NCBI GenBank assembly: GCA_029215795.1
Contig: JARDYH010000002.1
Location: forward strand, 45,430,001-45,494,000
Direction of reading: 5' to 3'
Length of the DNA: 64,000 nt
Source: Anniella stebbinsi
Taxonomy: Eukaryota > Chordata > Lepidosauria > Squamata > Anniellidae
Shown here: positions 21,954-32,599 of the stretch, one piece after another
How the letters are laid out: every line of letters begins with the position of its first letter
How positions within the stretch are numbered: position 1 is the stretch's first letter
Made by a program: the position numbers and the translations under genes
The notes under the pieces: model-generated
What the model saw: only the letters and a program-made list of their open reading frames with translations
The model's database searches: none
Told to the model about the DNA's origin: nothing

Positions 21954-22915
21954 GGGCAAACAACCGTCAGTTCCGTTGCTTATCATGTTGTGTTGGGGGT
22001 AACACACAGTGCACACACAACCCACAGTACGTTAATTGGGAGAATTAAACAACTGAGAGAAACAACGTGCTTGCACGTTGTTTAGACTATAGACAATTGA
22101 CTAAAATGTCATGTGGTGGAGTGCGTGCATTGATCCCGTGCGTTGAGTACATTAGCACAGAAGCCCATAGAGGCAAGCAGCAGGAGCTGCCAAACGCGGC
22201 CGGCCGCTCAGGCACACCCTCAACAGCTTGCTGGCCGCGCCGCCACAGCAACCAATGACACCCACCTTCCCCCACCTGGCAGCCAGCACGGAGCTCAACA
22301 AGGGGCCAGCTCCTGCAAGCATGTGCACCGTGTGCCCATTCAGCACCCAAACAGAAAAGAACGCCACCAGAAGGGAACCAGGGCAAAGGACGGGGGAGGC
22401 CACAGGTCACGTGCCACCCCCAGGCACCCCCAGGTGCCCAGGAATAAGGGGCGCCACCCCATCCACCCAGCAGGGAGCACAGCAACCCAGGCGACATTGG
22501 CCCCCACAGCCACACGTCCCCGCCTGTCACCTCACCCAGAAGCAGGCGGCCAGGGAAGCGCCGCTCACCGAGCCCCCCTTCAGCCACCCAACACAGCTGG
22601 ACAGCGCACACTAGCCATGGACATCCCAAGGACGCGGAGAATGCCTAGGCAAAGAGCGCCCATGGGCAGCCCACCTCCACAACATGCTGGATGGCCAGCT
22701 GCAGATGTTGTGGGAAACAGGTGAAGGTATGCACAACAATCCCAAGAACACAAAGTGCCTGAAGCCAGCAACAACACCGCCGTCGCCAAATAGGGCACAT
22801 TCCCACCAAACACGGCAGCCCACCAGCACCTACCAGTCCTCAAGCCCACGGGATGGGCAACACCAGGCAAGGGCAGAGGCACCCGGCAGCACTGTAAGGC
22901 ACCCCCACCAGCACC

Positions 22916-23917
22916 ATGGACCCAGAGGGAGATGATAGCCGTGGCAGTCAGCCCGAGGACACCAGCTCCCAAACTCCAGGAGAGGGAAGCAGCCAGGACT
23001 CCCTGGGAAGACGCAGAGTGCAGCACTGGTCCAAGGCAGAAATTGGGGACTTCATAAAGCTGTGGGGCAGCCAGGAAGCAAGGAGGATCATGGCCACAGC
23101 CAGGCACGATCACCTCTACCCCTGGCTCTCCAGGCAGATGCTGGAATGGGGACACAACCGCAGCGCCAAGCAATGCAAGGACAAGCTGCACGGACTCAAG
23201 AGGAAGTTCAAAGAGACCGTAACGCACAATAACAGAACCGGGGTCGAACCACACACCATGCCCTTCTACGACGAGCTGGCATGCCTGCTGGAGGAGCACC
23301 ATGACATCGTACCAAGGCACACGGCTGGCAGCGGGGTCGCAACCGGCAAGGGGCCATGCACGCGACAAGGAGCCCGACAGGCCCAAGAGCCACGCCATGA
23401 GGACATCGCCACCCAGGCACTCCAACCGCTGCCACGGAGGGACGCCCCACACCCACCACTGACCGGCACGCTGGTGGCGAGGGCTCCACCAGACCCACGG
23501 CTGGTCACACCGAAGCAGAGGAGTGGGCCCGCGGGGTCCCAAAGCCCATCACTGCTGCCACGGCTACCACCCGTGCTGCCCAGGACAGCCCACTCCTCAA
23601 GGAGCGCCTCCCCTGTGACAAACTTCTCCAGCACCAACAGCCCTACGGCGTTCCTACGGCTGATCTGTGCAGAGGACACCAGACCCATCCTGCTAGTACC
23701 TGAGACACAGCAGGAGGACAATCATGCAGGCCCATTGCGCCTACAGGTGCCGCCCGTGAGGGCCCGACCAGCCGGCGCTGCAGGGGGAGCCAGGTGGGCA
23801 GAGGCTACACCGCATATGCAGATGGGGTCGGCGAGCTGCAGCACCATGGTGGAGGGGTGGAGCCACGATACTGGAACTCCCCCCTGGCAGCCAAGCTGTC
23901 ATCGGGCCGCCTCCTGA
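22916..23917 (+). CDS. Harbinger Myb/SANT-like protein
   Basis: A 333-codon intact frame whose ATG sits in a good context (CACCATGG). Residues about 33-127 form a trihelix/SANT-like DNA-binding domain: 'RRVQHWSKAEIGDFIKLW', then W70 and W78, 'RSAKQCKDKLHGLKRKFKE', and 'MPFYDEL'. The regularly spaced tryptophans and the basic 'KxKxxxLKRKFK' helix are typical of the second protein of animal Harbinger elements. In characterised members it binds the element's ends and helps nuclear import of the transposase. From about residue 170 the protein is low-complexity, rich in Pro, Arg and Thr. It lies upstream of the transposase remnant on the same strand. Activity is unknown. The frame's integrity suggests a fairly young insertion. 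Confidence 0.82.
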   Translation: MDPEGDDSRGSQPEDTSSQTPGEGSSQDSLGRRRVQHWSKAEIGDFIKLWGSQEARRIMATARHDHLYPWLSRQMLEWGHNRSAKQCKDKLHGLKRKFKETVTHNNRTGVEPHTMPFYDELACLLEEHHDIVPRHTAGSGVATGKGPCTRQGARQAQEPRHEDIATQALQPLPRRDAPHPPLTGTLVARAPPDPRLVTPKQRSGPAGSQSPSLLPRLPPVLPRTAHSSRSASPVTNFSSTNSPTAFLRLICAEDTRPILLVPETQQEDNHAGPLRLQVPPVRARPAGAAGGARWAEATPHMQMGSASCSTMVEGWSHDTGTPPWQPSCHRAAS

Positions 23918-23949
23918 CCTCCGGGCCCGCTTCCTTGTGCAGGCGTGCC

Positions 23950-24405
23950 GTGGGTCCGCTGCTCCTGGCAGACCAGGCCTTCGCCTTCCAGCTGAGGCTG
24001 ATGATCCCATTCCGCTAACCTCGCAATGCCGTGCAGCGTAAATACAATTACTACCACTGCCGTGCCCACCTGCCCGTGGAGCGCGCCTTTGGGCATCTGA
24101 AGGAGCGTTGGCGCTTCCTGTTTAGCTTGCTGGACTTGCAGGCTGACATCATCCCTGTCGTCATGGTGTGCTACTGTTTCCTGCACAACATCTGCGAGTC
24201 CCGTGGGGACATGTTACTAGCCGAGCACCCTGACCTCCCCCAGCCGGGCAAGGATGCTGATGCCATTGCTGTGGATGGGTGTGATGTTGCGCCATTGCCC
24301 GGGCCTGTGAATCCCATTGGGGAGCGCCATGCCCATGCGGAAGTGGCACGGGTGCGTGAGAGTATTGGTGACTGGATCTGGCTGCACTACCCCCACCCCA
24401 TGTGA
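23950..24405 (+). pseudogene. Harbinger transposase, C-terminal remnant (DDE_4 type)
   Basis: The frame reads 'LLLADQAFAFQLRLMIPFR', a TAA stop at 24016-24018, then 'KYNYYHCRAHLPVERAFG', 'HLKERWRFLFSLLDL' and 'VCYCFLHNICESRGD'. This is the end of a HARBI1-like transposase. The Asp at 23971-23973 aligns with the second catalytic Asp ('GDsgY' region) and the Glu at 24079-24081 ('VERAFG') with the catalytic Glu, with 35 residues between them, the family spacing. The part with the first Asp is missing; in its place lies the low-complexity end of the Myb ORF, so an internal deletion is likely. The stop codon confirms loss of function. Confidence 0.88.
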
Positions 24406-24627
24406 TCTGCAGCTGTGGAGTTCCTTCTGTGGACTGCACCCCTATCCGCCTTCCCATCGTCCCTTTCTGCTGCTTGCTGCTTCAAGGTGCCCTGCACTGC
24501 TGCCCCCTCACCACTGTGCCTTCCTGGTCGCCTTCTCTCAGCCCGGGGGCAACTGGCCTTTCCGTCGACTCCGCCTGTGCTTCGCGGTGGCCCTGTGCCC
24601 ATATAACCATTTTTGTACACCCTGCTG

Positions 24628-24633
24628 AATAAA
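24628..24633 (+). promoter_or_regulatory. Polyadenylation signal of Harbinger transcript
   Basis: AATAAA about 220 bp after the transposase stop, followed by a T-rich then GT-rich stretch (TGTTTGCGG, GGGGGGGGTGTTGTTTTGGG), which fits a vertebrate poly(A) site. Inferred from sequence only. Confidence 0.6.
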
Positions 24634-25368
24634 GTTTTTCACTTTCCCCCTCTCTAGCCTTCTTTCCAGTGTTTGCGGATATTGCCCTCGGGGGGGGTGT
24701 TGTTTTGGGTGGGGGCTTGGGGACGTCAGGTGCCCTCGCGGTTGCCGCGGCTCCTGTGTAGGGTGGGCATGGGCCGCTCCTGGGGTAGGGCTGCCTGGCG
24801 TCCGGTTCTGGCGCCCGGGTGTGCATTTCGGCCATGGCTTGCCCATTCATTGGCCGTGCTCAGCCTTCCTCAGCTTTGGATGGGGCTGTGGGGCACTGTG
24901 GGGGATGGATCGGGCGGGCATGCTTTGTGCCCGTCTGATGGCTAGCCAGCTGGCCCATGCCCGGTCCCATAGGAGCATCAGGTATGACAGGGTATGGGTG
25001 CCATGGTTGGGGTGCTGTGCTGGGATGAGGGGTGGCCGCTCTGTCGGTGTGGCTGCTCCTCCTGTCTGCTTCTCCACCCAGGGCTGATGTGTCCTGCCCA
25101 TTGCCTGTGAGCGTCCAATGGTGTTTGAGAGACGTGTCCTCCTGCAGCTTCTATGGTGGCACCCATGGATTTCGGGCCACGGTGTGTGCTGGGATACCTC
25201 TGGGAGGACTTGCGGTGGTTGGTGGGCAGACAACATGGCGGACGGGCTGTCAGTCCCAGCCGTGTTCGTTGTTCACCACCGATGCATTTGCCAGTGCCGT
25301 GCAATGTAGGCTGCAACGTGTTGTGTGGGGAGCGCCGCCTGCTTAACTCCTGGTCAGTATGCTATTTA

Positions 25369-25404
25369 CCCCTCCGTTGCTTAATATGTCGTCCAAATTC
25401 AGCC
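25369..25404 (-). repeat. Harbinger right terminal inverted repeat
   Basis: CCCCTCCGTTGCTTAATATG then GTCGTCCAAATTCAGCC, the complement of the left end with a few changes. Confidence 0.9.
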
Positions 25405-25407
25405 AAT

Positions 25408-28109
25408 GTATACAACTCTGGCAGCTGCATAAGTTTGCTGGGAGGTGTTGCAGTATCAAACTAAGGCTATTCTAACCCATGTGAAGCCAGGACCATTGCT
25501 AGTGAAAAATAAAATACAAGTTTTATGCTAAATACCGTTGCATATTTCCACATCTTTGTATCACCAGTGCTGCCCATTTATCTGTGTTGAGGCTAAATTA
25601 GATAAATTCTAAAATTCCTCCAATTTAATAATATAATATGACAATTTCATTAATATTCTTAATAAGTTCTTCTCCAGGAGTTCATTTGCCACAATGTGAC
25701 AGTTGGGGATAGAATAAAATGATCTGCTTTAACGTTTCGACCTTACCAAAGAAGGATTTTTATGTAGAACTTATATAAAGACATTGATCAATCCCGTCAT
25801 GTAGACATATGAGTAATAAAAGCATATTTGCAGCAATTTATCTTTAATAAGACCCATATATTTGAACCAAGGGGAAGATTTTAAAAGTGGACAAGTTCAT
25901 TTCCAGATTTCTGAATGGAACTATAAAAAGTGATCCATTTGCCTTAATTGTGACAGTAGGAAGAGTTAAAAATTACTTCTTCATAAATGCAACTTAGGAT
26001 TTAATTTCAGGTGTTCTACATGGAGTACATTTGAAAATAGTGTCGCATTTGAAAATAAAGGCCCGATGAAGTTATTATTATGGAGCTAATGCAGCTCTTT
26101 CTTTGCCTCATATTAAAAAAAAGGTCTTGGCAAAGAGACTAAGCAGGATGCTTGTTACATTACTTAAAGCATCATTAGAATCGAAATGGGTAACAGTGTG
26201 TGAAGAGCTTTAGGTTTTGCAGGTAACATTGTCTTAATAGTGATAATAATTCTGTCTGGAGACATATATGTCGGAGTTCTGCAGCAGAAGCATTGGTGAA
26301 GCCCATGAAGATGGTCAGAGTGTTATCCCTGAATAAAGTTCTTACCACCCAGTCACTTATGGATAATTATACCTTGGCTTCTAGCAGCAACTCATGCCCC
26401 TTATTAGCAACAGCCATTAACACAGAATCTGAAGGGGGAGGGGCTGATAAATTTCACTAGCAACCTAATAGACATTTTAGTTTCCAGGCTTTCAAATATA
26501 GGAGTTCAATTCACTGAATCTTCATCACAACTAAACTAAATAGCTCCACCTCTTTAGTAAATAAATTCACCTTTTCAGTTCCTTTGACAAATTACAGGCT
26601 TTGTACTTGACTGAAAACTTCTAATCATTTTGTCTCCCTTGCCTTCCTTCATTCCCTGGTAAATGGTGATGTAATGTCAAGTGCACTGACTGTATGATAG
26701 CCCAAATGAACCAGAATTTGTATTTAATCACACGTTGCTCTTTAAATTAAAAAAACAAATCAAAACACCTCAGCTGCTCTTTTTATTAAACTGTTTTATT
26801 AGATTTGGCCATGGGTAGGTCCCCATGAGAAATGCACTTGCCAAACTCAACACACCATAAGGAAGTTATAAGATGGATTTGAGGCATTCACATTCTCCAA
26901 GAGTTTACTAATAAATACACATACTGCAATGCTGTAAGTATATAGCTAGTGTCAATTCTGCTGAAGACCAAAATGTGTTCCTAATGAATTTCTGCCAAGA
27001 TTTATTTCATATATATCAAGTAGGCAGGCTTCCTGAAACCAGAGGTGTTGAAGACATGGTCTGCCCCAGAACAGAGGTGAGGGAGGGCTGAGTACCCCCC
27101 ACCCAGCCCTGACTTGCCCCCTTTCACGCCATGCATCACATGCCAAACTCTGTGGTTGCTTGAAGGAAAGACACTTTTTATTTCAAATTATAAGTGAACC
27201 ATCAACTAGAAATGAAAATAAGATCCTGGATCCCACCCAATATCAGAAAAAGTCAGCCAGTGTCCCCTGCAGAATCAAACTCAGGGCAAATACAGCAATT
27301 ACCCAACCATAAAAAGAGCCATCTTGTTTTTAAAAAAATGCTAGTTGTTTGAACCCAAAGAACACACATGCAATCTAACTGGAATAAATCTTTCATGAGA
27401 AAAACAATGCCGAACAACTCCACTGAAGTCAATAGCAATAGCAAATCAAATGTAGGAGGTTAGACTCAGAAGAGTTGTTAAGTACTTGAACCACATTATC
27501 TTAATGAATGAATCTCTCTTCTCAGGACTAATCTGTATTTTACTTTGTTCATTTATTTAGAGAATAGATTGTTCTGCTAAGAAATAACAAATTAGACTGA
27601 AGAACAATAAGATTGGTTTATAGTAGGATTCTGCTTTCAATTGTGTTCTTTTAAACATACATTAATGACCTCTCCCTAACTTATCTCTGTAGAGCCAGCC
27701 CGACAAATCACTCGCAAAATATTTGTATTTAAAATCCATGGAATCTTTGTTGAACGTCTGAAGGAAAGAAGAAGCTTAATTCTTCTGTGTTTCCTATTCC
27801 TTCACATGCATTAGACAGCCCCATCTCTACAATGCCTGGGAAGATGCTATCCAAGTGAACAGGATATGAGCCGAAGGGTTCAGCACATTTAAGGAAACAC
27901 AAAGATTTTTTTTTCAGAGTATGATAGTCTCAGTTTTGAGAATTTGCCAGCAAAAATAGATAAGATAAAAATGGCAAATTGGAGTTTCTTGTATTCTGAA
28001 GTGATAGCAGAAAATCCTTGATTTGCATTATTGGAATTGAAAATGGCTAGTGACTAGTGGAATAAAAACTTAAAATGTGGAATTGTATAACTGATCAGGT
28101 GTTTATTTA
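25408..28109. other. AT-rich stretch without recognisable features
   Basis: The longest repeat-poor stretch in the window. Frames are short on all strands. There are no SINE, CR1 or MITE signatures and no microsatellite. It may hold conserved non-coding elements, which cannot be judged without comparison. Confidence 0.5.
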
Positions 28110-28172
28110 TTTATTATAATTCTATACTGCTCAATAGCTGAAGCTCTCTGGACAATTCACAGCAATTACTTA

Positions 28173-28289
28173 GAGCCTATCCACACTACTGCTTTAAAAC
28201 GGTTTGTAACAGTTTCAAACTGGTTAATAGTTATTTAACTGGTTTAAAACTGTTATAAACCATTTTAAAGCAGTAGTGTAGATAGGCTC
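28173..28289. mobile_element. Small palindromic MITE (GAGCCTATCCACACTACTGC)
   Basis: A 117-bp palindrome: the left arm runs GAGCCTATCCACACTACTGC to GTTTAAAAC and the right arm mirrors it to GCAGTAGTGTAGATAGGCTC. Core AACTGGTT motifs are repeated. The ends resemble those of 11892-12062 (CCACAC near the terminus). The preceding 28110-28165 resembles the 3' end of a SINE or LINE on the minus strand. Confidence 0.8.
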
Positions 28290-29050
28290 TCAGTGTGCAA
28301 AAGAAGCAGTAAAATGGTTTTTGCACTTGTGCTACATACATGTCTACTAAAATTCTAAATTTTGAAAAGGAGAGAAAAAATTCAAATGACACCAACTGGT
28401 TAATTCTTTTCTCCCTTTTCATCCCAAAGTGGTCATCATGGTCAGAGCTGAGAGTATTAGCCATATTGGCAGATAGTTATGTAGAGCTTGTTTCTTTGAG
28501 GGAGTATCTCTGAATAAGGTTTAACGGGGTCTTTAGGTTTTAGTAGGAGATAACAAGCACTATCCAGTGCTGCCCTTGCACTAGCAGGAATGACTGCTAG
28601 CACAATGGGAAGCTAGTGCCTGATAGTACAACCAGAAATTAGCCCAAACTAGAGCTTCCAGAACAGGGCAAGGGAATTCTACTGACATGTCCCATTCCAG
28701 ATGTGCCAAAATATGAATGTGCCAGACATGGACTACCGTGTACTGAAATGTGTTGATGTAATGGTAACTCCAGTTACTCCACTTAATATTATTAAGTGAC
28801 AATTTTGTTGCAGTGCAACATAGTACAATTTAGCCCAGTTTGTCAATGATTTTGATATGATACAGTTGTAATAAAAGTGGTAGATACTTCAAGGCAACTG
28901 TTGGCCCAGCAGCAACTTCTGTGCCCATATTGTACATATTTTATGCTAAATGAGCTATTCCCTTCCATAGAACATTGTTCTGGCTGGGGAGGTAGATAGG
29001 AAACAGGAAAGAGAGAGAGAAAGAGAGAGAGAGATCACAGGTGTGGGAGA
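28290..29050. other. Non-coding DNA
   Basis: No feature apart from a GA-rich tract at about 29005-29034 just before the LINE. Confidence 0.5.
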
Positions 29051-29051
29051 A

Positions 29052-30142
29052 TTTACAGGACAGAATTGGGAGAGATCATCCGGAGGCATGGGGCGGGGTG
29101 CTATCAGTATGCTGATGACACCCAAATATATTTCTCTATGCCTTCGACAACATCGTCAGCTAAGGATAGTGTGTCTCCTCTGAATGAATGCTTGGAGGCG
29201 GTAATGGGCTGGATGAGGAAAAACAAACTGAAGCTGAATCCAGACAAGACGGAGGTGCTTGCTGTCAAAGGCCGCAACCTGGGTTTGGAGGTGTGTCAAC
29301 CGGTTCTGGATGGGGTTACACTCCCCCTGAAAGACTGTGTTCGCAGCTTGGGGGTGCTCCTGGATCCGTCGCTCCAAATGACAGCCCAGATAGATGCGAC
29401 GGCCAGGAGTGCCTACTATCAGCTTCGGCTGATACGCCAGCTGCGCCCCTTCCTAGAGTTGGAAGACCTAAAGATGGTGGTGCACGCGCTGGTAACTTCG
29501 AGGCTTGACTTCTGCAATGCGCTGTACATAGGGCTACCTTTGTGCCTAGTCCGGAAACTTCAACTAGTTCAAAATATGGCAGCCAGGTTGGTCACCGGTA
29601 CATCTAGGAGTGACCATATTACTCCAGCTTTAAAATCGCTCCACTGGCTGCCAATTAGTTTCCGGGCGAAGTATAAAGTGTTGGTCATTACCTTTAAAGC
29701 CCTACATGGTTTGGGTCCAGGTTACCTGCGGGATCGCCTTCTCCCGTACAATCCGCCCCGCACGCTCAGGTCCTCTGGGAAGAACTTACTGCGGTCGGCC
29801 AAGACTAGGCTGACAACTGTTACCCAGAGGACCTTCTCTTCTGCCGCTCCCAGACTGTGGAATGACCTGCCGGAGGAGACTCGTCAACTTAACAGTCTTT
29901 TAGAATTTAACAAAGCTATAAAGACTGTTCTCTTCCGGCAGGCATATCCAGTGTAATTTTTAGAATGTTTTTAGGATGTTTTAGGATGTTTTAATGATGT
30001 TTTAGGATGTTTTAATGCAGTTTTAATAATATTTGTCATGTTTTAATTAGTTTTATGTATTTTATCATGCTGTTGTTCCCCGCCTCGATCTAGATGGAGA
30101 GGCGGGTAAGAAATAAATCGTTATTATTATTATTATTATTAT
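29052..30142 (+). mobile_element. L2-like LINE, 5'-truncated
   Basis: It covers the C-terminal half of the polyprotein, a 165-bp 3' UTR with TTTTAGGATGTTTTA repeated three or four times, the block CCCCGCCTCGATCTAGATGG, and an (ATT)n tail ending at 30142. The 5' break falls just before the RT YADD box, so only the 3' 1.1 kb was copied. Closely related to the minus-strand element at 1351-2770. Confidence 0.92.
29066..29956 (+). CDS. LINE reverse transcriptase, C-terminal 296 residues
   Basis: An intact frame to TAA at 29954-29956. The start shown (TTG) is only the truncation edge, not a real initiator. Residues 15-18 are the catalytic YADD, within 'CYQYADDTQIYFS'. The thumb region follows ('MRKNKLKLNPDKTEVL', 'DPSLQMTAQID'), then the C-terminal region typical of L2/CR1 elements: 'LQLVQNMAARLVTGT', 'LHWLPISFRAKYKVL', 'RTFSSAAPRLWNDLP'. 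The palm upstream of YADD and the endonuclease are absent, so no activity is expected. The absence of stops over 296 codons points to a young copy. Confidence 0.9.
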   Translation: MGEIIRRHGAGCYQYADDTQIYFSMPSTTSSAKDSVSPLNECLEAVMGWMRKNKLKLNPDKTEVLAVKGRNLGLEVCQPVLDGVTLPLKDCVRSLGVLLDPSLQMTAQIDATARSAYYQLRLIRQLRPFLELEDLKMVVHALVTSRLDFCNALYIGLPLCLVRKLQLVQNMAARLVTGTSRSDHITPALKSLHWLPISFRAKYKVLVITFKALHGLGPGYLRDRLLPYNPPRTLRSSGKNLLRSAKTRLTTVTQRTFSSAAPRLWNDLPEETRQLNSLLEFNKAIKTVLFRQAYPV

Positions 30143-30283
30143 AGAATCAGCAAAAATAGGAAAGATTTGGCAACCCCCTCCCACCTTCCAGTTCACCCCT
30201 GCAATAGCACCACCACCATATTACACCAGCATTATATGGCAAACAGGGTTTGGAAACTTCCTCATTTGCTTCATAGCATGTCA

Positions 30284-30530
30284 TTCAAGTTATTTATTTA
30301 TTTTTATTTATCACATTTATATCCCACCTTTTTTCCTCCAAAGAACCCATGGTGGCATACATAACCCTCCTCCTCTCCATTTTATCCTCACAACAGCAAC
30401 AACCCAGTGAGGTAGGTTGGGTTGAGAGTCTGTGACTGGCCCAAAGTCACTCAGTGAGCTTCCATGGCCAAATTGGGACTAGAACCCAGATCTCCCAAGT
30501 CCCAGTCCAGCACTCTAACCACTACACCAT
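30284..30530 (-). mobile_element. tRNA-derived SINE
   Basis: On the minus strand: box A region at the far right (complement of CTAACCACTACACCA), box B (complement of GGGACTAGAACCC), body, and TAAATAAATA tail near 30290. Full length and close to the copy at 15062. Confidence 0.88.
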
Positions 30531-32068
30531 TTCAAAGATGGTAGTAGGGACACTATGTGTGAGGAAGTAAAGTCTACCAACCCAACCAGCACGCTGCCAG
30601 TCATACAATAGTTGGCCAACACAATCCACACTCTAATAGAGCACAAATAGAAAGTGGGAACTCTAAGCCCATGCATGCTGATAGATCTAGATGGCAAGAA
30701 CATTGAGGCAAGTCGTATACATGATGTTGTATCCAATGGGTTTTATCCAATATTTGTATAATTAGTCCCATTCATTTCAATGGGTCTACGCTAAAGAGGA
30801 CTAACACTGAATACAATCCTTGGAAGGCAAATACACACATACGATTTGGACAATTTTTCACAGTGGCAAAACAACAATGTCAATATTTTCAAATAATAAT
30901 ATCTGTCAGAGCATTTAAGAAGCCATTAGTTTGGTTTGCAGTTACTTCAACAGAAATCCAAATTTTTGCTTTTAATCCTGTTAAGGGAATATTTTTTTAA
31001 AAAAAAACCTCCAGAAAACCCCAACCTTTCAAGGTCAAATCTCCTTGTAATATCTTTGAAAATCTTTCCTTCCTGCAGCCCACACACTTTGCCTACAAAC
31101 CTGTCATTTTAAAGTTCAACACTTTTGCACTATTAACTTCACATTCAGAAATAATACAAGTTCTGCAATATTATGAGCAAAAAAGCCTGAACCTTTATCT
31201 GTTCCCTTCTTATTTACCTCATTTATTTTATACAAGTATGTTGTAATTTGCTTTGAGAGCTCACTGTATGCAAGAAAGCATTATTTTATTACTTCCAGGA
31301 ACATAAACTCTTACTCATAATTCAACTTTTGCTGGCCTCAGTTGCATCAGGATAATTGAAAGACTAGGTGCTCCATGTTCTGACTCATAGGTCAGAACTT
31401 TATATTGGCTTCACAGGTATTATAAAGCATAAAGCCAGCTGGAAAATCTAGAAAGTTCAGTTGGAATGTGGCATTTTCCTGTTCAATTCAGAGAACAGTT
31501 GTTTTATCTACCATCTCTAATATCAACCAACTGCCGACATTATTGTAAACAAAATCTACATGAAAAGGGAACACCAAAAATATTCTTAAGGACTCTGCTA
31601 TAGAGTCCACTATGATTTAAGTCAATTGAGTGGCATCACTCTGTTTACTTGAATGGGGCGCAGAAAACTCTTCCCTACCCAAAAACAGGTTGAGGGGGGA
31701 GAAAGCCCCTCTCCCCAGTGAGGACTCGTTTGCCCCACAGGCCTGCTTCTGCGATTTGGGATCAAGGGAGGTTTCCAAATGGAAATAAATATGGAAGAGA
31801 AATAGAAGGAACAAAAATTCATTTACATTTAAATACTTTTTGGTTAAGATTAATTCATATTTCTTAAATATCAATTAAATAAAATGTGGCTCTTTTTTAT
31901 TTCTTTTCCTTTTAGATTAAACTAATGCAAAGTCCTAGTTTCCAGGGCTCCTAACATCCATACTTGAATACTCAGGAAACTTCGATAGTTGCATATCCCA
32001 GGGTTCCTTGCTATCCTGCCCATACTCAGGAACTTGGTTTCTGTTCTGAGCCAGATAAAGATTACTTA
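30531..32068. other. AT-rich non-coding DNA
   Basis: No element or exon identified. The frame around 31617-31874 on the minus strand is short and featureless. Confidence 0.5.
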
Positions 32069-32233
32069 GGCCAGATCTACACAAAGCAAAATATAGCACT
32101 ATGAAAGTGGTATATAAAAGGCAGGAGTCACACTACTGCTTTATAGCGGTATTGAAGTGCACTGACAACTGTTGGGGCCCATTGACACATACCACCTTCA
32201 TAGTGCTATGTCCTGCTTAGTGTGGATTAGGCC
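32069..32233. mobile_element. Palindromic MITE, second copy of the 11892 family
   Basis: GGCCAGATCTACACAAAGCA to GTGTGGATTAGGCC, with TAGCACTATGAAAGTGGT and GGTATTGAAGTGCACTGA shared with 11892-12062 in the same order or inverted. The flanks TTA and CAA do not make a clean duplication. Confidence 0.78.
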
Positions 32234-32526
32234 CAAGTGAAATGACATTTGATTTGTGACACAGCCAAGCATTGTGAGCTGGAGAAATGTATATCCATGG
32301 CTGATAATATGAACTGTGGTGACATTACAGAGGGGGAGAAGCAGGCAAAGAAGACCTCATTGCCTGCACCAGCTGAATTCCACCTTTGCCCTATCATCAA
32401 CTGTCCTATGGGAAGGATTTCAGGAGAGAAAGAGAGGTAGATGATGATATCACCAGTCACCTACTCTTGTTACAACTGGACTCTCCCTGTCCCCAGGGCC
32501 ATCTTCTACCTGTGGGAAGGGTATTT

Positions 32527-32527
<1 letters not shown>

Positions 32528-32558
<31 letters not shown>

Positions 32559-32592
32559 CTACAACAACAACAACAACAGCAACAACAACAAT
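32528..32592. repeat. Compound (ATT)n/(ACA)n tract
   Basis: About ten ATT units followed by about a dozen ACA/GCA units. It lies just 5' of the LINE fragment at 32600. Confidence 0.92.
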
Positions 32593-32599
32593 ATACACC

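Larger units (their letters stand above)
21918..25404 (+). mobile_element. PIF/Harbinger DNA transposon, 3.5 kb, damaged
   Basis: The ends GGCTGAATTCAGACGACAC (21918) and GTCGTCCAAATTCAGCC (ending 25404) are inverted repeats of about 36 bp. The target duplication is AAT (21915-21917 and 25405-25407), the 3-bp size usual for PIF/Harbinger. It encodes, on the plus strand, a Myb/SANT-like protein and the C-terminal third of a DDE transposase. It is much more GC-rich than its flanks. Two-ORF organisation (Myb-like protein and transposase) is the family norm. The transposase N-terminus is missing and a stop interrupts the rest, so this copy is not autonomous. Confidence 0.93.

Noticed and set aside
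22143..22724. A 193-codon plus-strand frame upstream of the Myb-like ORF
   Set aside because: Low-complexity Pro/Ala/Arg/His sequence with overlapping frames of similar quality. It is better explained by GC-rich transposon non-coding DNA.
22580..23542. A 320-codon minus-strand open frame in the Harbinger element
   Set aside because: It lies antisense to the Myb-like ORF in GC-rich DNA, where stop codons are rare. It has Trp/Gly/Leu-rich composition and no domain, while the plus strand shows a clear SANT-like domain.
24673..25464. Several overlapping frames of 90-130 codons
   Set aside because: They lie in the GC-rich 3' non-coding part of the Harbinger element after its poly(A) signal. No motif.
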